Part shown: in pieces, positions 52,500 through 61,935 of the stretch
Position numbering within the stretch: the stretch's first letter is position 1
Layout: each line of letters begins with the position of its first letter
Assembly (NCBI GenBank): GCA_944323805.1
Contig: CALUTW010000001.1
Location: 1 to 64,000 of the forward strand
From: an uncultured Bacteroidales bacterium
Lineage (GTDB): Bacteria; Bacteroidota; Bacteroidia; Bacteroidales; UBA932
Direction of reading: 5' to 3'
DNA length: 64,000 nt
The notes under the pieces: model-generated
Databases searched by the model: none
Told to the model about the DNA's origin: nothing
What the model saw: the letters and a program-made list of their open reading frames with translations, nothing else
Made by a program: the position numbers and the translations under genes

Positions 52500-54362
52500 A
52501 TGAGTGAAGAGATGATTCCTGAGATTCCGGTGACATCAAATGTACCTGAAGAGAATGAAGATACACCGGTCCTGACAGCCGCAGAAGACGAGAAGGCCGA
52601 GGTGCTCCCTGATTTTTCAGGCAAGAGCCTTGCGGAGCTTGCCGGACTTTTCGAGGAACTTGCGGGGAAGGAAGACAGGATGAAGAGATACAAGGAGGCA
52701 GAGGCTATAAAATCGGCTTTCTATAAGCGCCTGCTTAAGGAAAAGGCAGATGCCGGTCTTGCCGCCGATGTGAGGGAGCCTGACGGCAGGCTTCCGGAGG
52801 AAGACACTCAGGAGGCTGATGGGGCGGCAGAGACTGCTGTTGTGGAGCCTGCCGGTGCGGAGGTGTCCGAGAATCCGTTCAATGAGATTGAACGCGGCTT
52901 TAAGGAGCTGTATAACAGATATAAGAAGGAACGGGCAGAGTACAACAGGCATCTGGAGAAGGAGAGGGAGAATAATCTGGTCCTCAAGGAGGCTGTCATT
53001 GAAGACCTGAAGGCTCTCCTGGAGAAACAGGAGGATGTCAATGCCACTTTCCCGGCTTTCAGGGAGATACAGAACAGATGGCGTGCGATAGGCCCGGTGC
53101 CGGTGCAGAGTTACCGCAATCTCAACGAGACTTATCAGCTCTATGTCGAGCAGTTCTATGACATGGTCAAGATAAACCGTGAGCTCAGGGACCTGGATTT
53201 CAAGAAGAATCTTGAGGTAAAGGAGAAATTCTGCGAGATGGCCGAGAAGCTTGCAGAAAACGACAATATCGTCGAGGCATTCAAGGAACTGCAGAAGCTC
53301 CATGAGCAGTGGAAGGAGTATGGCCCTGTCGCGAAGCAGTACAGGGAGGATATCTGGAACCGCTTCAAGGCAGCCACTGCCGTAATCAACAGGAAATATC
53401 AGACATTCTTCGAGGGGCTCAAGGAACAGCAGGCAGAGAATCTTGTGGAGAAGACGAAGCTTTGCGAACAGGTTGAGGCGATTGCTGAAAAGGAAATTAC
53501 CTCTTCCAACGAATGGAATTCCCTCTCGAAGGAGATAGAGGATATCCAGAAGCAGTGGAGGCAGATAGGCTTTGCTACCAAGAAGGAGAACCAGAGGATC
53601 TATGACAGGTTCCGCGCTGCATGCGACAAATTCTTCAACCGCAAGAGAGACTTCTACAATACCTACAAGGAGAGCATGAATGAGAATCTCAAGAAGAAGA
53701 TCTCTCTCTGTGAGGCAGCGGAAGCTCTCAAGACAAGCACAGAATGGAAGAAGGCCACTGACCAGTTTATCAGTCTCCAGAAGCAGTGGAAAGAGATAGG
53801 GGCAGTGCCTCGCAAGAAGTCCGAGCAGCTGTGGAAGCGTTTCCGTGCGGCATGTGACGAATTCTTCAACGAAAGGGACAGGAATGTCAAGCCGGAAAAT
53901 GACTTTTATGGCAATCTCAAGGCTAAGCAGCGTCTCATAGACGAGATCAATGCATACGAGCCATCTTCGGACGAGGATGAGAATATGGAGGCAATGACTT
54001 CATTCATGGAGAGATGGCAGGGAATCGGCTTTGTCCCGTTCAAGGAGAAGGATAATATCGCCAGACTCTATAAGGACGCGATGAAGGCCAAGTTCCCGGA
54101 TGTATCCCCGGCCAGGGCCAGAAGGGCAAAATATGCCTCTTCCCCTAAGTCTGAAAGGGAACGTCTCGTCCAGAAATACATGAAGAAGGAGCAGGATATC
54201 GTCACATACGAGAACAATATCGGATTTTTCGCCATGTCCAAGAACTCGGAGCCGCTTATAAGGCAGATGCAGGAGCGGATTGATGCCGCAAAGAAGGAAC
54301 TCATGGAGATCGGGGAACAGATCAAGGCTCTGGATGCTTCAGTAAGCAAAGAAGAGGAATAG
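52500..54362 (+). CDS. DUF349 repeat protein
   Basis: Cytoplasmic, highly charged helical protein of 620 residues. After a disordered acidic N-terminus (1-130) come five copies of the DUF349 helical repeat, each marked by a W-x-x-(I/Y)-G-x-(V/A) motif: NRWRAIGPV, EQWKEYGPV, KQWRQIGFA, KQWKEIGAV and ERWQGIGFV, about 75 residues apart. Function of this family is not established. It stands upstream of yidC with a gap of 75 bases, and the two may be co-transcribed. Confidence 0.93.
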   Translation: MSEEMIPEIPVTSNVPEENEDTPVLTAAEDEKAEVLPDFSGKSLAELAGLFEELAGKEDRMKRYKEAEAIKSAFYKRLLKEKADAGLAADVREPDGRLPEEDTQEADGAAETAVVEPAGAEVSENPFNEIERGFKELYNRYKKERAEYNRHLEKERENNLVLKEAVIEDLKALLEKQEDVNATFPAFREIQNRWRAIGPVPVQSYRNLNETYQLYVEQFYDMVKINRELRDLDFKKNLEVKEKFCEMAEKLAENDNIVEAFKELQKLHEQWKEYGPVAKQYREDIWNRFKAATAVINRKYQTFFEGLKEQQAENLVEKTKLCEQVEAIAEKEITSSNEWNSLSKEIEDIQKQWRQIGFATKKENQRIYDRFRAACDKFFNRKRDFYNTYKESMNENLKKKISLCEAAEALKTSTEWKKATDQFISLQKQWKEIGAVPRKKSEQLWKRFRAACDEFFNERDRNVKPENDFYGNLKAKQRLIDEINAYEPSSDEDENMEAMTSFMERWQGIGFVPFKEKDNIARLYKDAMKAKFPDVSPARARRAKYASSPKSERERLVQKYMKKEQDIVTYENNIGFFAMSKNSEPLIRQMQERIDAAKKELMEIGEQIKALDASVSKEEE

Positions 54363-54437
54363 CGGATATCGGTCTGCAGGTCAGGATACGGGAGGATTGT
54401 GCCCGGATGTCAATAAAGGGAAACGGATAAGATAGAT

Positions 54438-56312
54438 ATGAATAAAAATTCTGTAATAGGATTCATACTGATCTTTGTGATTTTCTTCGGTTTCACATGG
54501 TATCAGTCAAGACAATATGAAAAACAGGTCGAATATCAGGCACAGCAGGATTCGATAGCCAGGGCGCAGCAGGCATATGCCGATTCGCTGTGGCTGGCTG
54601 AACATCCGGAAGACACGCTCTCTTCCGCTACTGCCGACAGGCAGAGGCCGTCAACTCCATTGCGCCAGCGGATCTATAAGGACAGCCTGCTCGATGTGGC
54701 CCATGAGGATTCTGCTGCATTTGTCACGCTTGAGAATGATAAGGTAAGCATCGTCTTCAATACCAAGGGTGCCCAGCCGTATTCCGTGATGATAAAGGAC
54801 TACATGACATACGACAGCACCGACCTTTATCTGATAAAGCCAGGCATGAGCCAGTACGGACTTACAATATATGCAGGCGAGAACATCAGCACTTCCGATT
54901 TCGTATTCAAGGTTGCGGAAAGTACCGACAGCACTCTCGTCATGCGTCTTCCTTTTGCGAAAGGGGGCTATATTGAGCAGAAGTACACTCTCGAACCGGG
55001 AAGCTACATGGTCAGGAACGACCTTTCGTTCGTTGGCATGGAGGATGTCATCCCGCGGAATGTCTCGATGTTCGACATTGACTGGAATGTTGTCATCCCT
55101 CGTCTTGAAAAGGGATACAGGAACGAGATGCAGTACTCCAAGCTCGACTATTTCTTCCCTGGGGAGAAGAAGCCTGAGCAGATAGGCCGCGGCGGACGGA
55201 GTGATGAGGAGCGTGTTGACGCGAGAGTCAGCTGGTTCGCTTTCCAGCAGCAGTTCTTCTCGGCCATAATGAGGGCTGAGGATGACTTTTCTTCAGCATC
55301 TTTCGGCATCAGGTTCTTTGAGGAGGATGACCCAGACAAGAATCTCATGATGTGCTATGCCGACATGCGTTCTGAATTCGACATTTCAAGAGGGGATGTT
55401 ACCGTGCCTTTCGAGTTCTATTTCGGACCGAACCATTACCGGACACTGAAAGGCTATGACCAGCATTATGAGCGGATAATCCCTCTCGGAGGATCTGTAA
55501 TCGGCCTTGTGAGCCGGTGGGTAATAATACCTACGTTCAATTTCCTCGGCCGTTTTATCAGCAATTTCGGTATAATCATACTTCTGCTTACCATTTTCAT
55601 CAAGCTGATTGTCTCGCCGCTTACAATCAAGTCGTATATCTCATCGGCGAAGATGTCTGTGCTCAAGCCTGAGATGGACAAGCTCAACCAGAAATATCCT
55701 AAGCAGGAGGATGCGCTCAAGAAGCAGCAGGCGATGATGAATCTCTACAAGAGGGCGGGCGTCAGCCCTATGGGAGGATGTCTTCCTATGCTTCTTCAGA
55801 TACCTATATTGTATGCGATGTTCCGTTTCTTCCCGGCATCCATAGAGTTGAGGCAGCAGCCGTTCCTGTGGGCGGACGACCTGAGCGCATACGATTCAAT
55901 ACTCGATCTGCCTTTCAATATACCGTTGTACGGCGACCATGTCTCGCTTTTCGCCCTTCTGATGGCCATTTCGATGTTCGTGTACTCGAAGATGACCTCG
56001 AGCCAGATGTCAGATGACCCGAATATGGCGGGCATGAAGTTCATGAGCGTATGGATGATGCCTATCATGATGCTCTTCATCTGTAATAACCTGTCGAGCG
56101 GTCTGAGCTATTACTACCTCCTGTCAAATCTTATCACGATGTTCCAGACGTGGTTCGTGAGAAGATATGTTGTAAAGCCGGAGAAGATACATGCCCAGCT
56201 TGCAGCCACTGAAGGCAAGCCGTTGCCTAAGTCCAAATGGCAGCAGCGCCTCGAAGAGGCCCAGAGGATGCAGCAGCAGATGGCGAAGGAACAGGCCAGG
56301 AAGCGGAGATAG
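54438..56312 (+). CDS. yidC: Membrane protein insertase YidC
   Basis: Inner-membrane insertase of 624 residues. It has the Gram-negative form: an N-terminal signal-anchor (about 6-22), a large periplasmic beta domain (about 60-350), and the core of five membrane helices from about 375. The core contains MGGCLPMLLQIPILYAMFRFF, with the typical GGCLPMLLQ-P motif. A basic C-terminal tail rich in Gln, Arg and Lys probably contacts the ribosome. Confidence 0.97.
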   Translation: MNKNSVIGFILIFVIFFGFTWYQSRQYEKQVEYQAQQDSIARAQQAYADSLWLAEHPEDTLSSATADRQRPSTPLRQRIYKDSLLDVAHEDSAAFVTLENDKVSIVFNTKGAQPYSVMIKDYMTYDSTDLYLIKPGMSQYGLTIYAGENISTSDFVFKVAESTDSTLVMRLPFAKGGYIEQKYTLEPGSYMVRNDLSFVGMEDVIPRNVSMFDIDWNVVIPRLEKGYRNEMQYSKLDYFFPGEKKPEQIGRGGRSDEERVDARVSWFAFQQQFFSAIMRAEDDFSSASFGIRFFEEDDPDKNLMMCYADMRSEFDISRGDVTVPFEFYFGPNHYRTLKGYDQHYERIIPLGGSVIGLVSRWVIIPTFNFLGRFISNFGIIILLLTIFIKLIVSPLTIKSYISSAKMSVLKPEMDKLNQKYPKQEDALKKQQAMMNLYKRAGVSPMGGCLPMLLQIPILYAMFRFFPASIELRQQPFLWADDLSAYDSILDLPFNIPLYGDHVSLFALLMAISMFVYSKMTSSQMSDDPNMAGMKFMSVWMMPIMMLFICNNLSSGLSYYYLLSNLITMFQTWFVRRYVVKPEKIHAQLAATEGKPLPKSKWQQRLEEAQRMQQQMAKEQARKRR

Positions 56313-56348
56313 GGAAGTTGTCTGCATTGGATAAGAGCTGTATCAGTC

Positions 56349-57113
56349 ATGTCCGCTATATCAGATACAATCCTCAGGCTGAAAGATGAGCTGCCTTCGG
56401 ATGTCGAGCTTGTCGCTGTGTCCAAATTCCATCCTGTGGATGCGATAGTCGAGGCATATGATGCGGGGCAGCGGGTTTTCGGCGAAAGCCGTCCTCAGGA
56501 GCTCCATGCGAAGATTCTGTCGCTGCAGGAGATGGCGTCAGGAAACCCGGGCAGGTTCTCTGATATAGAATGGCATTTTATCGGGCATCTGCAGACCAAC
56601 AAACTGAAACTTGTCCTTCCTTATGTGTCATTGGTCGAGTCTGTCGACTCTCTCCATCTGTTGCAGGCCATAGACCGCTGGGGAGAGGCGAATGACAGGA
56701 TCAAGGATGTACTTCTGGAGTACCATATAGCCTCGGAATCATCCAAGCAGGGGTTCAGCCGCGAGGAAATCCTCTCTCTTCTGTGTCCGGACCTGCAGGA
56801 TACCATTTGCAGCGGAAGTACTGTCGCTGCAAGCGGACAGTATGAAGGCAGATGCTATCCCCATGTGCGTATACGCGGCCTTATGGGCATGGCCACCTTT
56901 ACCGGAGACGAGGCTGTAGTAAGGGCGGATTTCGCCCGCCTCATGTCCCTGTATGACGAGATTATTGCCCTCAGGGATGCCGGACACTGTCATGAAGTCG
57001 GTGAAGACTTCAATATCAGGTCGTTCGGAATGACGCATGACTACCGTATTGCTGTCTCGATGGGAGCTGACATGGTCCGTATCGGCACATTGATTTTCGG
57101 GGAAAGGTCATGA
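56349..57113 (+). CDS. yggS: PLP homeostasis protein YggS/PLPBP
   Basis: Pyridoxal phosphate-binding barrel of 254 residues that buffers PLP. The PLP lysine is in VAVSKFHP (residue about 26). GESRPQEL and EWHFIGHLQTNKLK follow, then the GLMGMA and LSMG-like SMGADMVRIGT phosphate sites. It carries an extra segment of about 25 residues before VRIRGLMGM (LQDTICSGSTVAASGQYEG), which makes it longer than the usual 230. It lies 36 bases after yidC. Confidence 0.92.
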   Translation: MSAISDTILRLKDELPSDVELVAVSKFHPVDAIVEAYDAGQRVFGESRPQELHAKILSLQEMASGNPGRFSDIEWHFIGHLQTNKLKLVLPYVSLVESVDSLHLLQAIDRWGEANDRIKDVLLEYHIASESSKQGFSREEILSLLCPDLQDTICSGSTVAASGQYEGRCYPHVRIRGLMGMATFTGDEAVVRADFARLMSLYDEIIALRDAGHCHEVGEDFNIRSFGMTHDYRIAVSMGADMVRIGTLIFGERS

Positions 57114-57136
57114 CGCCGTTGCACAGGCCGGAGGAA

Positions 57137-57175
57137 TGTTAAGATTCTGTTAAGGTTTCCTGTATCTTCTGTTAA
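57137..57175 (+). promoter_or_regulatory. Phased Pho-box array upstream of pstS
   Basis: TGTTAA occurs at 57137, 57148 and 57170, all in 11-base phase, with a decayed unit at 57159. Two of the copies are preceded by C, giving CTGTTAA. The 11-base direct repeat is the known layout of PhoB/PhoP sites. It ends 15 bases before the TTG of the pst promoter, the expected place for an activator. Confidence 0.75.
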
Positions 57176-57190
57176 AAATAAATACATGCC

Positions 57191-57221
57191 TTGTAAAGTC
57201 TTCTCCGGTACTTTATATTTG
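57191..57221 (+). promoter_or_regulatory. Promoter of the pst-phoU operon
   Basis: TTG (57191-57193), 20 bases, TATATTTG (57214-57221), just downstream of the Pho-box array. Confidence 0.75.
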
Positions 57222-57259
57222 CGCCCTGACCGTAATAAGGCCGGTCCGGGAATATAAAG

Positions 57260-58126
57260 ATGAACAGAAGACACCTTTTTATTTCTTTCTTTGCCGCAAT
57301 ATGCCTGTATCCTCAGGCTGAAGCGCAGCGTATCAAGGGAAGTGATACTTTATTGCCACTTACACAGGAACTTGCAGAAGAGTATCTCGACAGTCATCCG
57401 GATGAGGAAATCATTGTGACAGGTGGCGGCTCCGGTGTCGGTATTGCCGCCCTTCCTGAAAACACCACGGATATAGCGATGGCTTCGCGCCGCATCAGGT
57501 TCAGCGAAAAGATGAAGTTCGCAGATCTCGGGCTTGATGTACGGGAAGTCATTGTGGCATATGATGCCCTTGCCGTGGTGGTAAATCCGTCCAACCCGGT
57601 GGACAGCCTGACAAGGGAACAGCTCGAAGCCATATTCAGGGGAAAGGTCACGAACTGGAAGGAAGTCGGAGGCGATGACTGCAGGATTGTCGTGTATTCC
57701 AGGGAGACATCATCCGGTACATATGAATTTTTCAAGGAGAGTGTACTGGAGAACAAGAATTACATGAGCAGTATACTTTCAATGCCCGCCACCGGTGCGA
57801 TAATCCAGTCTGTAAGGCAGACAAGGGGAGCAATCGGGTATATCGGTCTGGCATATCTCAACAGGTATGTCAAGCCGCTGGCAGTCTCGTATGACGGTGG
57901 CAGTCATTATGCATATCCGTCTGTCGGGACAGCGGCATCAGGGCAGTATCCGATTGTCCGTCCGCTCTATTATTATTACGATCCGAGGAAAGAGGCGGAA
58001 GTATCCTCTTTTATCTCATTCGCATTATCCCCGGAAGGTCAGGAGTCGGTGCTTGAGCAGGGATTTATCCCGGTCAGGATGGAAAGTCCCGCCGAAGCCC
58101 GGCAGATGGACGCCTCTGAGGAATGA
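57260..58126 (+). CDS. pstS: Phosphate-binding protein PstS
   Basis: Periplasmic phosphate receptor of 288 residues with a signal peptide cut after AEA (residue 22); there is no lipobox. Phosphate-binding loops are GSDT (27-30), GGGSGVGIAAL and RETSSGTYEFF (148-158). The hinge and second lobe contain the VNPSNPV, LEAIFRGKVTNWKEVG and ATGAIIQSV segments. First gene of pstSCAB-phoU. Confidence 0.95.
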   Translation: MNRRHLFISFFAAICLYPQAEAQRIKGSDTLLPLTQELAEEYLDSHPDEEIIVTGGGSGVGIAALPENTTDIAMASRRIRFSEKMKFADLGLDVREVIVAYDALAVVVNPSNPVDSLTREQLEAIFRGKVTNWKEVGGDDCRIVVYSRETSSGTYEFFKESVLENKNYMSSILSMPATGAIIQSVRQTRGAIGYIGLAYLNRYVKPLAVSYDGGSHYAYPSVGTAASGQYPIVRPLYYYYDPRKEAEVSSFISFALSPEGQESVLEQGFIPVRMESPAEARQMDASEE

Positions 58127-58163
58127 CATCTGCATAATTGCATAAGAATCTGACATACAGTAT

Positions 58164-59360
58164 ATGAAACGTGTTTTGGAACATGCGGTCAGGTGGCTGC
58201 TCACGGCAAGCGGATTTGTGACGAGTGCCGTCATACTCCTGATAATAGGCTTCCTGTTTACTGAAGGTGCAGGGCTTTTCCGCGAGCATGTCATCGAAGA
58301 AGGCTATGTACTTGCCCTGAACAGGGATAATCCGGTAAAGGAAATGTCTGCAGCCGAGATAAAGGCTGTCTTTGACGAGGATATTGTCAGCTGGAAAGAC
58401 CTGGGATGGAAGGATATACCCGTAGAGACATTCCGCCTTGAGGACATCGGCAGGTATTTTACGGAAGCGGAACTCGGCCCGCAATATGAGCATGCCGGGT
58501 CGGCGATTGCCGGCCTTGTTTCAAGCCATCCTGGAATGATTGCATTTGTGCCCGAATCGATGATTCCGCAGGAAGCAGGACTCAACTTCATTGAAGACAG
58601 TACAATTTCGTTTTCAGAAGTAATTGCAGGCCCGGAATGGTTCCCTACGGCAACTCCTGCCCCTCTTTTTGGAATGTGGCCCTTGCTTGCGGGTACGCTC
58701 TGGGTAAGCCTGTTCGCAATATTGATAGCATTGCCTTTCGGCATCAGCATAGCAGTGTATATGGCGGAAGTGGCATCGGAGAAGGTGCGGAATTTCCTCA
58801 AGCCTGTAATTGAGCTGCTTAACGGCATCCCTTCTGTCGTCTACGGCTTTTTCGGCCTTATTGTTATAGTCCCGATGCTTCAGAGGGTGTTCGGACTGCC
58901 GGTAGGCGAAAGCGGTCTTGCCGGAAGCCTTGTCCTGGCAATCATGGCTCTTCCTACCATTGTCACAGTAGCTGAAGATGCGATGCGCAACTGCCCGAGG
59001 TCTTTAAGGGAGGCAAGTCTGGCACTCGGTGCAACAAAATGGCAGACCATATCAAAAGTGGTCATACCATCATCGATGTCCGGGATTGCATCGGGTGTCG
59101 TGCTCGGCATCGGCAGGGCAGTCGGCGAGACGATGGCGGTCCTGATGGTAACAGGTAATGCGGCAGTGGTCCCGACGACCATCCTGGAGCCGTTGCGTAC
59201 AATCCCGGCGACCATAGCGGCAGAACTTGGCGAGGCTCCTGCAGGAGGAGCGCATTATCAGTCGCTTTTCCTTCTCGGGGTTATCCTGTTCTTCATTACA
59301 TTCTTCATCAACCTTTGCGTAGAGTTCATATCTTCACGCGGCAAGGTAAGAAACAGTTGA
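58164..59360 (+). CDS. pstC: Phosphate ABC transporter permease PstC, with periplasmic insert
   Basis: Permease of 398 residues. The C-terminal half is standard PstC, with six helices and the EAA-type loop LREASLALGATKWQTISKVVIP. Between the first helix (about 11-33) and the second (about 170) lies an insert of about 130 residues that E. coli PstC largely lacks. Part of this insert (52-88 and 108-130) reads like the second lobe of PstS from the same operon, but without the RETSSGT phosphate loop. It ends 4 bases before pstA. Confidence 0.93.
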   Translation: MKRVLEHAVRWLLTASGFVTSAVILLIIGFLFTEGAGLFREHVIEEGYVLALNRDNPVKEMSAAEIKAVFDEDIVSWKDLGWKDIPVETFRLEDIGRYFTEAELGPQYEHAGSAIAGLVSSHPGMIAFVPESMIPQEAGLNFIEDSTISFSEVIAGPEWFPTATPAPLFGMWPLLAGTLWVSLFAILIALPFGISIAVYMAEVASEKVRNFLKPVIELLNGIPSVVYGFFGLIVIVPMLQRVFGLPVGESGLAGSLVLAIMALPTIVTVAEDAMRNCPRSLREASLALGATKWQTISKVVIPSSMSGIASGVVLGIGRAVGETMAVLMVTGNAAVVPTTILEPLRTIPATIAAELGEAPAGGAHYQSLFLLGVILFFITFFINLCVEFISSRGKVRNS

Positions 59361-59364
59361 CGAC

Positions 59365-60279
59365 ATGGACAGAAATTCAACAGGGGTAAAGGCCGGGTCC
59401 CCGTCATATCCGTCAGGATACAGCAGACGCAAAAGACGCTCGCAGAATGCAGCCTTTGCGGTCTTCAGGATATTGAGCATTTTTATAGCGGCCGTCCTTT
59501 TTGCCATACTCGGCTTCATAATATGGAAAGGGGCAGGTGTAATCAGCTGGGATTTCCTTACGCAGGCGCCGTCCGACGGCATGACTTCCGGGGGTATCTT
59601 CCCTGCGATAGCCGGCACGCTCCTCCTTATGCTCGGAAGCGCCATTGTGGCTTTCCCGATAGGCATAATGAGCGGAGTCTACATGAACGAATATGCCTCG
59701 AAAGGCTGGGTGGTCAGCTTTATCCGTCTCATGACCAACAATCTGAGCGGTGTGCCGTCAATCGTTTTCGGACTGTTCGGCATGGCTCTCTTTGTGAAAT
59801 ATCTCGGTTTCGGGGACAGTATAATAGCCGGTTCATTTACTCTGGGGCTTCTTTCCCTGCCTCTGGTTATCAGGACAACAGAGGAGGCATTGAAGGATAT
59901 CCCGGCCGGAATCCGTGAAGGCAGCCTGGCTCTCGGAGCCACAAAGCTCCAGACAATATGGAAGGTCGTCCTTCCTATGGGCATGCCGAGGATCATTACC
60001 GGGCTCATACTTTCACTCGGAAGGGTGTCTGGGGAGACTGCGCCGATACTTTTTACCTGTGCGGCATATTTCTTCCCTCAGTTGCCGTCTTCCGTTTTCG
60101 ACCAGTGCATGGCATTGCCTTATCACCTGTATGTGATTTCAACCAGCGGGACCGACCTGGAGGCACAGCAGCCTATCGCATACGGTACTGCCCTGGTGCT
60201 GATAGTAATAGTGCTTGCAATAAATCTCTTGGCCGGATTCTTCAGGAGCCTGTTCGAGAAAAGGCTGAAGATGAAATAA
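59365..60279 (+). CDS. pstA: Phosphate ABC transporter permease PstA
   Basis: Permease of 304 residues with a basic N-terminus and six membrane segments. Family marks are MSGVYMNEYA, NNLSGVPSIVFGLFG and the EAA loop IREGSLALGATKLQTIWKVVLP that docks on PstB. Normal length, unlike its PstC partner. Confidence 0.95.
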   Translation: MDRNSTGVKAGSPSYPSGYSRRKRRSQNAAFAVFRILSIFIAAVLFAILGFIIWKGAGVISWDFLTQAPSDGMTSGGIFPAIAGTLLLMLGSAIVAFPIGIMSGVYMNEYASKGWVVSFIRLMTNNLSGVPSIVFGLFGMALFVKYLGFGDSIIAGSFTLGLLSLPLVIRTTEEALKDIPAGIREGSLALGATKLQTIWKVVLPMGMPRIITGLILSLGRVSGETAPILFTCAAYFFPQLPSSVFDQCMALPYHLYVISTSGTDLEAQQPIAYGTALVLIVIVLAINLLAGFFRSLFEKRLKMK

Positions 60280-60328
60280 GCTCCCGCCTATTGACTGATA
60301 AAACGATAATGATAAAAAAGTTTATATA

Positions 60329-61081
60329 ATGGAAAAGATAGAAGCCAGGGACGTGAATTTCTATTACGGGAACTTCCATGCCCTTAAAGGCATATCGATG
60401 GATATCCCGAGGAATAATGTGGTCGCCTTCATAGGCCCGTCAGGATGCGGCAAGTCCACGTTCCTGAGACTGTTCAACAGGATGAACGACCTTATCCCTG
60501 AGGCACGCCTTGAAGGCAGCATAATGATAGACGGGCAGGACATATACGGCCCGGACGTCCAGGTCGATGAGCTGCGTAAGAATGTGGGGATGGTCTTCCA
60601 GCGTCCGAACCCGTTTCCGAAGAGTATCTTCGACAATATCGCATATGGATTGAGAGTTAACGGGATCAAGGACAGGGAATATATCCGGCACCGTGTGGAG
60701 GAATCCCTCAGAGGGGCCGCACTATGGGATGAGGTAAAGGACAAGCTCAATGCTTCGGCTTATGCTCTGTCCGGAGGCCAGCAGCAGCGTCTGTGCATTG
60801 CACGGGCCATGGCCGTATCCCCGTCTGTCCTCCTTATGGATGAGCCGGCATCTGCCCTTGACCCGATTTCCACCGCCAAGGTGGAGGAACTTATCTGCGA
60901 GCTCAGAAAAGAGGTCACTATTGTCATTGTGACGCATAATATGCAGCAGGCTTCACGTGTCAGCGACAAGACAGCATTCTTCTATATGGGGGAAATGGTT
61001 GAATATGACGATACAAAGGTTATCTTTACAAATCCCCGCAAAGAGGCTACGCAGAATTATATTACCGGACGGTTCGGATAG
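60329..61081 (+). CDS. pstB: Phosphate ABC transporter ATPase PstB
   Basis: ATPase of 250 residues. Walker [11 protein letters not shown]-loop [13 protein letters not shown], signature [16 protein letters not shown] and Walker [13 protein letters not shown] are complete. The PstB hallmark N-terminus ([14 protein letters not shown]) and the C-terminal [16 protein letters not shown] are both present. Confidence 0.97.
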   Translation: MEKIEARDVNFYYGNFHALKGISMDIPRNNVVAFIGPSGCGKSTFLRLFNRMNDLIPEARLEGSIMIDGQDIYGPDVQVDELRKNVGMVFQRPNPFPKSIFDNIAYGLRVNGIKDREYIRHRVEESLRGAALWDEVKDKLNASAYALSGGQQQRLCIARAMAVSPSVLLMDEPASALDPISTAKVEELICELRKEVTIVIVTHNMQQASRVSDKTAFFYMGEMVEYDDTKVIFTNPRKEATQNYITGRFG

Positions 61082-61136
61082 CGGGCTCCGGCATGCAACG
61101 GTATCGCATTTGTCAAACTGAATTAAACTATATCCG

Positions 61137-61847
61137 ATGGTAAAATTTATAGAATCTGAACTGATGCAGCTCCGCAGCGAGGTCTACCAGATGTGGACAC
61201 TGGTCTACAACCAGATGGACCAGGCGCGTCTTGCCGTACTGGGGCTCGACAAGGACATCGCTCAACAGGTAATTGTCCGTGAACGCAGGGTTGATGCATA
61301 TGAGCTCAAGATAGACAGTGATGTGGAAGACTTCATTGCCTTGTACACCCCGGTGGCTGTGGACCTCCGTTTTGTCCTGGCAATGCTTAAGATAAACAAT
61401 GACCTCGAACGCATCGGGGACTATGCTGACGGGATTGCCAGGTTTGTAAGGGATTCCGAAGGCAGCGTGCTGGACAGAAGCCTTGTTGAAAGGCTTCAGC
61501 TCAACGAGATGTTCGAGGGCGTGCTGGATATGATGCGGGATCTTCAGCAGTCGCTGATTGACGAGAATCCGGTCAAGGCCACTTCTGTAATGGACAAGGA
61601 TGATACCCTGGACAGGATAAAGGCCGCTTCAACCGGGATCCTTGTGGATTATGCGTCGTCCCATACGGATGCAATCGCTCTCTGCATGGGGCTTGCCGGG
61701 GTATTCCGCAAGCTTGAACGTACGGGAGACCATCTGACAAATATCGCGGAAGAGATAGTGTTCTTCATAGATGCGAAGGTGCTCAAGCATACTTCCGCGG
61801 ATACGGGCCGGCAGTCTTCTGCAGACGGCCATGTCACCGGGAACTGA
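61137..61847 (+). CDS. phoU: Phosphate signalling protein PhoU
   Basis: Two-repeat helical bundle of 236 residues. Metal-binding-type acidic motifs appear in both halves: LERIGDYADGIARF and LERTGDHLTNIAEE. PhoU links the Pst transporter to the phosphate two-component kinase and shuts the Pho response in phosphate excess. The kinase and PhoB-type regulator genes are not in the window. Confidence 0.95.
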   Translation: MVKFIESELMQLRSEVYQMWTLVYNQMDQARLAVLGLDKDIAQQVIVRERRVDAYELKIDSDVEDFIALYTPVAVDLRFVLAMLKINNDLERIGDYADGIARFVRDSEGSVLDRSLVERLQLNEMFEGVLDMMRDLQQSLIDENPVKATSVMDKDDTLDRIKAASTGILVDYASSHTDAIALCMGLAGVFRKLERTGDHLTNIAEEIVFFIDAKVLKHTSADTGRQSSADGHVTGN

Positions 61848-61902
61848 CGGCATACGGGTCATTGTCTTTCCTGCCAAGGTTATATCGTATCCCAAAAATT
61901 CC

Positions 61903-61910
61903 TATCTTTG
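61903..61910 (+). promoter_or_regulatory. -7 element of fbp
   Basis: TATCTTTG, 25 bases before the start codon; no clear upstream TTG. Confidence 0.5.
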
Positions 61911-61935
61911 AAAGATAAAAAATTCATCCGGGATT

